This document shows positions 18,414-25,872 of a stretch of DNA of 64,000 bases, in pieces. Made by a program: the position numbers and the translations under genes. The notes beneath the pieces are model-generated. The model was not told the origin of the DNA and did no database searches. It saw only the letters and a list, made by a program, of their open reading frames with translations. Source of the stretch: Bacteroides pyogenes DSM 20611 = JCM 6294 (GTDB taxonomy: Bacteria > Bacteroidota > Bacteroidia > Bacteroidales > Bacteroidaceae); assembly GCF_000428105.1 (NCBI RefSeq), contig NZ_ATZH01000013.1, forward strand, positions 45,715 to 109,714, written 5' to 3'. Each line of letters starts with the position of its first letter. Within the stretch, counting starts at the first letter, position 1.

Positions 18414-19613
18414 TTATTTTATTATTTTCAACGTTTTTTGCATAGGCAGAATAGCAGAAAAAACAGCAGAGACTAACACAAGAATTAAAATTATCCCAAG
18501 AAAATCAATGGATAGTTGAGGATAAATAATCTCTCCGAAGCCATATGCAAATTTTATATTGAACAACATGCCAAGATGAATACCTTTCTCGGCAGTGACC
18601 GCAACAAATACTGTGGCGCATATCATCCCGATAATCGCACCGACAGCGGTCAGGAAGAATGTCTCCAACATTACCATTCGCAGTATGAATTGCGGGGCCA
18701 TACCTATCCGGCTGAGCATTTTAAACTCCTTACGCCGTTCAAGCACGGCCATCTGCATAGTGTTGACAATGCCGAACGACAAAGCGGTCAAAAAAATTCC
18801 TAACAAGACATAACTCATTACGTTTATCCAAAAAAAAGCGATGGTCAATATTGGATATGTCTCACTCCACGATTCTATTTTCAGTTCCGGCAAGCTTTTT
18901 GATAGATGAAATACTTGTTTCTGACATTGTTTGGGTTCGTTCGTCATCAAAGCTATTTCGTGCACCATTCCTTCCGGCATCATAAGATAAGGGAATAAAG
19001 CAGCTTTACTAACATAGGCAGTAACTGCATCAAAGCGTTTACTATGAGTAGTGAAAAGACCTCCTACCCTGAAAAGGGTACTTTGCATCTCACCCAAACA
19101 ATCTTGTACGTTCAAGACTATCTTAGAATGAAGGCGTACTTTTAAGAATTGAGCTGTCTCCTGACTGATAATAATAATTCTTTCTTGAGGGTCTGATAGA
19201 AAACTGCCGGATGAATCGGGAATAGTAGTATAAATACGTGATATCTGCTTCTCCTGTTCCGGATCTACGCCCAATAATGTCACCCCGGTACTTGCTTCTG
19301 CACTTGTCAAAAGTGCATTCACTTTCAGACGAACGCTGAACCCTGTTATGCCGGGCACAGACTTCAGGACTTGCACAGCCGATTCTTCCGGAAAGAAGTT
19401 TCTGACATCATTTATATCTTCAGTACCGTTTTTATGTATCTGAATACATGAAATCTGCATATCCAAATGTTCCCGTAGAATGCAAGCGCTCCATCCTTTA
19501 AGAAGTGCTACCAGAAAAGTACCCGCAAATATTCCAATGCCGATAGCTCCCATGATAATGCCACTCCGAAGCTTATTGCGCCATATATTTCTCCAAGCCA
19601 GCCGATAGATCAT
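18414..19613 (-). CDS. ABC permease, FtsX/LolC/MacB family (second copy)
   Basis: Inner-membrane permease with the MacB topology: one helix near the N-terminus after AWRNIWRNKLRSG, a periplasmic domain of about 220 residues, then three C-terminal helices and a short tail. I use the ATG at 19613 (MIYRLAWRNIWRNK), 11 bases after the stop of the previous permease, in place of an in-frame ATG at 19694 inside it. Likely forms a heterodimer with that permease and uses the ATPase encoded next. Not clearly LolC or LolE; the operon context suggests lipid or lipoprotein handling. Confidence 0.87.
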   Translation of the reverse strand: MIYRLAWRNIWRNKLRSGIIMGAIGIGIFAGTFLVALLKGWSACILREHLDMQISCIQIHKNGTEDINDVRNFFPEESAVQVLKSVPGITGFSVRLKVNALLTSAEASTGVTLLGVDPEQEKQISRIYTTIPDSSGSFLSDPQERIIIISQETAQFLKVRLHSKIVLNVQDCLGEMQSTLFRVGGLFTTHSKRFDAVTAYVSKAALFPYLMMPEGMVHEIALMTNEPKQCQKQVFHLSKSLPELKIESWSETYPILTIAFFWINVMSYVLLGIFLTALSFGIVNTMQMAVLERRKEFKMLSRIGMAPQFILRMVMLETFFLTAVGAIIGMICATVFVAVTAEKGIHLGMLFNIKFAYGFGEIIYPQLSIDFLGIILILVLVSAVFSAILPMQKTLKIIK

Positions 19614-19624
19614 GGTTCTTCTTT

Positions 19625-20842
19625 TTATTGTTTGAGGACTTGATTTATTTTTAATTTTAACAGGATAAACGTGGGGTACAACATTACCATGCAACTAATC
19701 AACAAAACGACAAGCAGCTGTTCTACAAACAAGTCGACTCCTACGTAGCAAGTAAACTCAGGTTTCGTGAGGTATTCCTGTATAAACTTTGCCGAATTGC
19801 CTTTTAAAAGAATGGCATGTTTGCTGAAATGGGAAATTATTGGCAAAGCGGTAGCAACGGCAATGGAGCTCCCTATCACCATAATGAGCAAGAGTTCATA
19901 GAAAACGGAAATGACAAGCCAACTTCGCTGCATGCCCAAGGCCAACAGCATGCCAAATTCATACCGACGCTCGTTGATAAGCATGATAACAGTACTTAAT
20001 ATACCCGATCCCACCAGCAGATAGAGTATGATGTTTACTATCAGGCCAATTGCGTGGGTGGTTTCTGAATAGGCAAGTAATTCGGTCATGACGTTTTTCC
20101 AATTGTGTATTTCATATTTGTCAGCAGGCAACATTGCGGCAACTTGGCTCTGAATATCCAAAAGACGCTTGTCCTGCTCAAGCAACAAATAAACGCAGCT
20201 ATACCCGTCCAACAAACCAATAAATTCCTGTGCAGATTCTATATTCATATAAACAACGCTTCTGTCCATTTGAGGAACAGGTATCGACAAAATACCTCGC
20301 ACAGGATACAGCCCAACTGCGCTAACCCCGTGGTATCCCTTCCCTATCATGACTATGCTATCACCAACGTGAATACCCAAATAGCGACTTAATGCCTCGC
20401 CCATCAATACTCCTCTGTCTTGCTCTGTGAGATACACTCCTTCCACAAGCATGGAAGCGAGATCCATCCTACGCCTCTCCAATGCAGGATAAATGCCCAA
20501 TACAGCTACCCCCTGACTAAGGTCTCCAGAAGATGCCATGGCAAATGTCTCTATACGGGGAAGCACATCGGTGATACCTGCTACACCGGATAGACGCTGT
20601 AAATCATCTTCTCCCATCGCCATGAAGTTTTCGGCAGACATATCCTTCCCATCCGACTTATGGTGTATTTCAAGATGCCCTTTCTGCATGCGAAGTATAT
20701 TTTGTATAGCTGCATTCCAAATGCCGCCATAAGCGGAATTCATGAGTATGCAAAAAAAAACAGCAAAGCATACAGATGCTATACTGATGCATGTCCGCCG
20801 CGGATTTCTCCATAAATTCAACCAAGCCAGCTTAAACATCAT
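19625..20842 (-). CDS. ABC permease, FtsX/LolC/MacB family (first copy)
   Basis: 405 aa with the same layout as its neighbour: AWLNLWRNPRRTCIS before the first membrane helix, a MacB-type periplasmic domain (about 45-250), then three helices from about residue 260 (IGLIVNIILYLLVGSGILSTVIML onward). The start ATG overlaps the stop of the LolA-like gene (20839-20842). Two different permeases in tandem are typical of Lol-type heterodimers; MacB normally has one permease fused to its ATPase. Confidence 0.87.
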   Translation of the reverse strand: MMFKLAWLNLWRNPRRTCISIASVCFAVFFCILMNSAYGGIWNAAIQNILRMQKGHLEIHHKSDGKDMSAENFMAMGEDDLQRLSGVAGITDVLPRIETFAMASSGDLSQGVAVLGIYPALERRRMDLASMLVEGVYLTEQDRGVLMGEALSRYLGIHVGDSIVMIGKGYHGVSAVGLYPVRGILSIPVPQMDRSVVYMNIESAQEFIGLLDGYSCVYLLLEQDKRLLDIQSQVAAMLPADKYEIHNWKNVMTELLAYSETTHAIGLIVNIILYLLVGSGILSTVIMLINERRYEFGMLLALGMQRSWLVISVFYELLLIMVIGSSIAVATALPIISHFSKHAILLKGNSAKFIQEYLTKPEFTCYVGVDLFVEQLLVVLLISCMVMLYPTFILLKLKINQVLKQ

Positions 20843-21594
20843 TGAATATTTTTAATGTTTTGCAGGGAAAAGAAACCATCCTTCAAAGGAGGATTGAGTT
20901 CATACACTTGTACGGTCAACACGGTTTTATGATTGTTTTTCCGAGCAGGAATTATCTCCGTGCGCATGGGTATGTAATACGAAGCGTAGTGTTTGAAATC
21001 ATATCCGCGATAAGTTTGCACCAGTTTACCGTCTTCATCATAATATTCATTTTTTAAATCGATGAATTCTTTCGTACTGACCCATGAAATAATCTTTCCC
21101 CATATAATGACACTGTTGGGCTTCGGAGTAAGCTGAATTTTGTAACATTCGGTTCCGTCACATGTTTCCTGTCCCAATATGGTGTGAGTGAAATCATTCA
21201 AAAAGGAGGTTCGACGTATAATATCATCCGTCGTGAAATCACTGCCCAACCAAGATTGTCCAGTGACCGATGCCGACATCTTGATCGTGCGCTCTATACT
21301 CGGTTGCCAATTCCACAAATGGTTTTTCCGCTTCAAAAAAACTTGCCCGCGCTCCCGAACCGGAGAAGTAAGCAAGACAAACGAAAAATCTTGTGTCTTT
21401 ACCCACATCTTAGCGCCAATCTCCCTTTCCCACGTTGGCCTGATGATGGTCATCTTGATTTCAGAATAAAAAATCTGTCCTTCTCTGTTACGAGACACTT
21501 TCTCCACAATAGCGGTAGCAGAGAGTTCTTGCCCGCTCGCCTGTGAAAGAACAACTGTACAAAAAAATAAAAAAAATAGAGACTTAACATTCAT
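20839..21594 (-). CDS. LolA-like outer-membrane lipoprotein-sorting protein
   Basis: Predicted periplasmic carrier with the half-barrel LolA fold (PF17131-like). The ATG at 21594 gives a clean signal peptide ending QASGQ; the ATG at 21636 adds 14 residues. Recognisable features are SEIKMTIIRPTWEREIGAKMWV, the hydrophobic-strand pattern, and a middle segment (SWLGSDFTTDDIIRR) common in this family. First gene of the operon, overlapping the first permease by four bases. Inferred job: accepting a lipid or lipidated cargo from the permeases and passing it to the outer membrane. Confidence 0.82.
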   Translation of the reverse strand: MNVKSLFFLFFCTVVLSQASGQELSATAIVEKVSRNREGQIFYSEIKMTIIRPTWEREIGAKMWVKTQDFSFVLLTSPVRERGQVFLKRKNHLWNWQPSIERTIKMSASVTGQSWLGSDFTTDDIIRRTSFLNDFTHTILGQETCDGTECYKIQLTPKPNSVIIWGKIISWVSTKEFIDLKNEYYDEDGKLVQTYRGYDFKHYASYYIPMRTEIIPARKNNHKTVLTVQVYELNPPLKDGFFSLQNIKNIQ

Positions 21595-21644
21595 AGGGAA
21601 AAGAACCGATTTATAATTTAAAACGTTTTTTCTCAAACTAACAT

Positions 21645-21652
21645 GGGGGGGG
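21645..21652. repeat. G8 homopolymer in the leader of the LolA-like operon
   Basis: Eight consecutive G on the plus strand (C8 in the leftward transcript), about 50 bases before the 21594 start. A change in length would alter leader or promoter spacing but not a protein. Confidence 0.7.
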
Positions 21653-21736
21653 AAAGTATGTCAAAAGAAAAATCCCTTGTGCTTATTCTTTACAAATGGT
21701 ACTTACTTTGGACATACTCTCTTATAGCTTTAATTT

Positions 21737-22438
21737 TTAGAAGCAAAACAATGCTCCTAACGACAAACTGTTACTATCAACATCGAGACCTATTCGAGTT
21801 ATTTTGAAGTCGCTGTCTTTCAACTTAAAGGTTTGATAACCCACAGTTCCAATCTTAGCAAACAGCTTGCATTGATCTGTCAGTTGTAAGGCAATACCTG
21901 GTCGGAGGCAGACTTCTAAACCGGTGATCTTTGGAGTCTTCAAATTATCATCTTCCAATTCACCCTCTCCTAAACTTCCTGAAATCCCGTTTGCAATCTT
22001 AGAAGCATCTGCCTTTATAAAATTGAGACCTATAATACCGTCTATGAAAAATTGAAATTTTCCTGATTCAAAAATAGTATAACGCAGGTAAGGCGCAATG
22101 CGGAACGTCTTTAAATCCAGATCACCCATATCTCCCGAAGAGACGTCTGTCATTGTACTTACAATAGCACTTCCCAAAGCCTTAATATCCGTTACGTCAA
22201 AAGGAGCCAATGCAGCATACCCTTTCATGTATCCCATGCTGACACCAAAAGCCATTTGATTATTAAACTGATAACCTATCTCCGGTAGAATCTTAAAAGA
22301 AGATCCGCTTTGATCGCTATCTTCTCCCATACTGATTTTACTGTTCGTATATCCAACGGAACCGCCGATATAGATTTGTGCATGCACTTGATTGATACCA
22401 CACATAGCAATAACAACAATCAACAATAATTTTTTCAT
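21737..22438 (-). CDS. Outer-membrane beta-barrel protein (porin-like, 233 aa)
   Basis: Small barrel of the OprF/OmpW-like 8-strand type: signal peptide ending QVHAQ (residue 21), then alternating strands (IYIGGSVGYTNSKISMG, FKILPEIGYQFNNQMAFGVS, LRPGIALQLTDQCKLFAKIG), ending in Phe (LGALFCF). Function unknown. It is upstream of the LolA-like operon on the same strand with a 142-base gap, so it may be co-regulated but is probably a separate transcript. Confidence 0.78.
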   Translation of the reverse strand: MKKLLLIVVIAMCGINQVHAQIYIGGSVGYTNSKISMGEDSDQSGSSFKILPEIGYQFNNQMAFGVSMGYMKGYAALAPFDVTDIKALGSAIVSTMTDVSSGDMGDLDLKTFRIAPYLRYTIFESGKFQFFIDGIIGLNFIKADASKIANGISGSLGEGELEDDNLKTPKITGLEVCLRPGIALQLTDQCKLFAKIGTVGYQTFKLKDSDFKITRIGLDVDSNSLSLGALFCF

Positions 22439-23094
22439 GACTCTTTGTTTTTTAATTAAACATTTAAATTAACAAACACTGATTTAATTTAGCGATAAAT
22501 ATGACAAAACAGAATAATGCTTTCATTAAAAACGCAAATTTAATTTCATTTGCAATAAAAGAAAAAAAGCATAAAACCGACTAACAAATCGTATAAAAAA
22601 GCAAACATCTCTATTTTTTGTACGATTTGTTAGTCTAATCTGTTAAAAATACATTGAAAATCTCGAGTCATACCGCTTGTATATACACAATATAAATTCT
22701 TGAACTTATTTTTAGAGCATGTGATCCCAACTGTGAGATTATTAATTATCCGCCATTTGACTAAGAAACTTTAATTAATTGGATAAGCTGTAATTCCCAA
22801 ACGGAATAGCGAAGAACGAATTATTTACGATTGAAAGGATAAAGTTTTTCAATAACATCGATTTGGGGATAAAAGATCATAAAAGTTCGGTTGAATAATA
22901 ACAAACTAATAATCTTGTCACAAAGCAGTGCCGCCGTCATACTCACAACAAGCAGGGAATTCAAGAATTCAACCAAAAATAAAGAACTGAATATAAGTAC
23001 ATATGTCGGAGCCAAATTCTGATTATAACCGTGCCGATATAAACCGAAACGGCTCTATCCTCCGGTTTTAATCTTTTAGAGAGAAAAACAGATA
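22439..23094. other. Long AT-rich intergenic region
   Basis: About 650 bases with one notable structure, the hairpin at 22579-22635 listed next. A 64-codon leftward frame at 22821-23015 could encode two hydrophobic segments but has no recognisable family, promoter or start context. It may be chance or a gene remnant. Confidence 0.4.
22579..22635. repeat. 22-bp near-perfect hairpin
   Basis: The arm at 22579-22600 (GACTAACAAATCGTA, T, A6) is complementary to 22614-22635 (T6, G, TACGATTTGTTAGTC) with one T-G wobble, around a 13-base loop. It sits about 140 bases upstream of the 22438 start. T6 runs inside the stem, not after it, so it is not a classical terminator in either direction. Confidence 0.75.
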
Positions 23095-23586
23095 TTACCC
23101 CGCCAATTCAATGACTTCCAAATCTTTAAACACTCCTTGATCGATCACAAAACGAACCAATGTACGTACTTTATGGAAGCCGGACATGCCCGCCGCGCCG
23201 GGATTGATATGCAGCATATCCAGCGTCTTATCGTATTTCACCTTTAATATATGAGAGTGTCCGCTAATGAAAAGTTTCGGCGGACGAGTCATCAGGCTGC
23301 CGACAATCGAAGGGTCGTATTTTCCCGGATAGCCTCCGATGTGTTTCATCAAGACTTCCGCTCCGTCGACGGTAAAACGGTTGACTTGAGGAAAACGCCT
23401 GCGGATATCCTGTCCGTCGATGTTTCCATACACGGCGCGCAACGGTCTGAAAGCCGCCAGCTTTTCGGCTACTTCCAGCGATCCGATGTCTCCTGCGTGC
23501 CAGATTTCATCACACGGTTCGAAATACTCCGGATACTTTTCGTCCCAATAAGCGTGGGTATCCGATAAGAGACCAATTCTTGTCAT
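23095..23586 (-). CDS. Metallophosphoesterase, YfcE/MJ0936 type
   Basis: Small calcineurin-like phosphodiesterase (163 aa). The dinuclear-metal motifs are all present: SDTH at the N-terminus, HAGDIGS, GNID, ISGHSH and NPGAAG. I start it at the ATG at 23586 (MTRIGLLSDTH), the normal family start; the ATG at 23628 adds 14 residues and would run across the promoter region. The natural substrate of this group is uncertain. Divergent from polyphosphate kinase across 54 bases, suggesting shared regulation. Confidence 0.88.
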   Translation of the reverse strand: MTRIGLLSDTHAYWDEKYPEYFEPCDEIWHAGDIGSLEVAEKLAAFRPLRAVYGNIDGQDIRRRFPQVNRFTVDGAEVLMKHIGGYPGKYDPSIVGSLMTRPPKLFISGHSHILKVKYDKTLDMLHINPGAAGMSGFHKVRTLVRFVIDQGVFKDLEVIELAG

Positions 23587-23592
23587 AAATCC

Positions 23593-23623
23593 TTTGTTTA
23601 GTCCTGCAAAGATACTATATTTG
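23593..23623 (+). promoter_or_regulatory. Consensus promoter of ppk; overlapping leftward -7 box
   Basis: TTTG at 23593-23596 and TATATTTG at 23616-23623 are separated by 19 bases, an exact Bacteroides-type promoter 17 bases before the ppk ATG. On the other strand TATCTTTG lies at 23614-23607 for the phosphoesterase. Both polymerases would compete for the same 30 bases. Confidence 0.7.
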
Positions 23624-23640
23624 GGCAAATCTTAACTTAC

Positions 23641-25803
23641 ATGAAAAGCAAATATAGTTATTTCAAACGGGATATCAGTTGGCTCTCTTTCAACTATCGG
23701 GTGTTGTTGGAGGCCCTTGACGAACAGTTGCCTCTGTACGAACGAATTAACTTTATATCTATCTATTCGTCGAATCTCGAAGAATTCTACAAAATACGGG
23801 TTGCCGATCATAAAGCCGTAGCATCGGGCGTAACCCAAAACGATGAAGAAACCGTGCAGTCGGCACGCGAACTGGTAGAAGAGATCAACCGCGAAGTAAC
23901 CCGCCAGTTGGACGACCGCGTTTTCATCTACGAACAGAAAATACTCCCTGCGCTCCGGCGCAATCATATCATCTTTTATCAGGACAGCCATCACATAGAA
24001 GATTTTCACAAATCATTTATCAGAGATTATTTCAAGGAAGAGATTTTTCCTTATCTCCAGCCTGTTCCCGTAGCCAAAAATAAAATAGTTTCTTTTCTGC
24101 GAGATAACCGGATTTATCTGGCTATCCGGCTTTATCTTAAAGAATACGGAAAAGACAATGAAGGACACACAACACCCACAGAGGGTGAAAACAATGAATC
24201 CGCCTCACGCAAAGCCCATTATTTCGTGATGAAGCAACCGTATGCCAAGGTTCCCCGCTTCATCGAGCTTCCGTCAGACGGCACGAACTATTACCTCATG
24301 TTTATAGAAGATATCATCAAAGCCAACCTTCCTCTTATCTTTCCCGGCTATGACATCGACTCGAGCTACAGCATCAAGATATCGCGCGACGCGGATATTC
24401 TGATCGATGACGACATAGACAGTGCGTCGATCGTAAAACAAGTGAAAGAAAAAGTCAAGAAGCGCAAGATAGGAGCCGTCTGCCGATTCGTATACAACCG
24501 GAGTATGCCGGAAGACTTCCTCGACTTTCTGGTAGACGCGTTCGGGATTCATCGCGACGAACTCGTACCGGGAGACAAGCATTTGAACATGGAAGACCTG
24601 AGCCGCTTGCCAAATCCCAACCGTTTACTGCCTCGTATAGAGAAACCGAAACCGATAAAACTGAATGCTTTCGATGAAAAAGGATCGATCTTCCGATACG
24701 TGGCAAAGAAAGACCTTCTGTTGTATTATCCCTATCACTCATTCGAACACTTCATTCACTTTCTTTACGAAGCGGTACACGATCCGAATACCAGAGAAAT
24801 CATGGTGACCCAATATCGGGTTGCTGAGAATTCGGCGGTGATAAATACGCTCATAGCCGCCGCCCGTAACGGTAAGAAAGTAACCGTCTTCGTAGAACTG
24901 AAAGCACGGTTCGATGAAGAGCACAATCTGGCAACGGCAGAGATGATGCAGGCGGCCGGAATCAAAATCATCTACAGCCTGCCGGGGTTGAAAGTACATG
25001 CCAAAGTAGCGCTCATCCGCCGGGAAGGCACCCACGGAGAAGCCGTTCCGAGTTATGCCTATGTCAGTACGGGCAACTTCAATGAAAAAACCGCCACCCT
25101 TTATGCCGATTGCGGCTTATTCACCTGCCACCCGGAAATAGTAAACGACCTGCACAATCTTTTCCGTACGCTGCGCGGAGAAAAAGACTTGGCGTTCTCT
25201 ACCCTCCTGGTTACCCGCTTTAATTTGATTCCCAAACTGAACCGGCTGATCGACCGGGAAATAGCGCTCGTCAAAGCAGGAAAAACAGGACGTATCATTC
25301 TCAAGATGAACGCGCTTCAGGATACCACAATGATAGATCGCCTCTATGAAGCTTCAGAAGCAGGCGTGCAAATCGACCTGATCGTCCGCGGCATCTGCTG
25401 CCTGATACCCGAACAGCCTTACAGCCGTAACATCCGTATCACAAGGATTGTAGACAGTTTTCTGGAGCATGCACGTATCTGGTACTTCGGCAATGAAGGC
25501 AATCCGCTGCTGTTCCTGGGTTCTCCCGACTGGATGAGACGCAATCTCTACCGGCGCATCGAAGCCGTTACTCCCGTACTCGACGATGATTTACGCAACA
25601 GCCTGATCGAAATGCTCGACATCCAGTTGGCCGACAATCAGAAAGCTTGTTGGGTGGACGGTCAGTTGCGAAATATTTTCAAAAAACGATTATCGAGCCA
25701 GCCCGCCGTGAGAGCGCAATATACATTTGCCGAGCTGCTTGCGCAAAAGGCCCGTCTCCCCCGAAAAAACACCGACACAACGGATACAGTAATACAAATG
25801 TAA
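23641..25803 (+). CDS. ppk1: Polyphosphate kinase 1
   Basis: Reversibly transfers the ATP gamma-phosphate to a polyphosphate chain. At 720 aa it shows the PPK1 order: N-terminal domain (YFKRDISWLSFNYRVLLEA), head domain, then two phospholipase-D-like catalytic domains. The autophosphorylated His is in GLKVHAKVALI and the second His in FLEHARIWYFG; ATP-binding segments such as SSNLEEFYKIRV and YVSTGNFNEKTA are intact. Followed 69 bases later by a phosphate transporter, so the pair couples uptake and storage of phosphate. Confidence 0.95.
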   Translation: MKSKYSYFKRDISWLSFNYRVLLEALDEQLPLYERINFISIYSSNLEEFYKIRVADHKAVASGVTQNDEETVQSARELVEEINREVTRQLDDRVFIYEQKILPALRRNHIIFYQDSHHIEDFHKSFIRDYFKEEIFPYLQPVPVAKNKIVSFLRDNRIYLAIRLYLKEYGKDNEGHTTPTEGENNESASRKAHYFVMKQPYAKVPRFIELPSDGTNYYLMFIEDIIKANLPLIFPGYDIDSSYSIKISRDADILIDDDIDSASIVKQVKEKVKKRKIGAVCRFVYNRSMPEDFLDFLVDAFGIHRDELVPGDKHLNMEDLSRLPNPNRLLPRIEKPKPIKLNAFDEKGSIFRYVAKKDLLLYYPYHSFEHFIHFLYEAVHDPNTREIMVTQYRVAENSAVINTLIAAARNGKKVTVFVELKARFDEEHNLATAEMMQAAGIKIIYSLPGLKVHAKVALIRREGTHGEAVPSYAYVSTGNFNEKTATLYADCGLFTCHPEIVNDLHNLFRTLRGEKDLAFSTLLVTRFNLIPKLNRLIDREIALVKAGKTGRIILKMNALQDTTMIDRLYEASEAGVQIDLIVRGICCLIPEQPYSRNIRITRIVDSFLEHARIWYFGNEGNPLLFLGSPDWMRRNLYRRIEAVTPVLDDDLRNSLIEMLDIQLADNQKACWVDGQLRNIFKKRLSSQPAVRAQYTFAELLAQKARLPRKNTDTTDTVIQM

Positions 25804-25872
25804 CAAGTATGACATTCTGTTGCAACGTCAAAACTCGTCCTTTGCTCCAAAAAATAACATACACATTATTTT

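Noticed and set aside
17693..20842. MacB-type macrolide exporter
   Set aside because: MacB has ATPase and permease in one chain with a MacA adaptor and TolC; here there are two separate permeases, a short ATPase and a LolA-like carrier, and no adaptor.
22821..23015. Small two-helix membrane protein of 64 aa
   Set aside because: Hydrophobic but with no promoter, family or neighbour support; chance frames of this length are common in AT-rich DNA.
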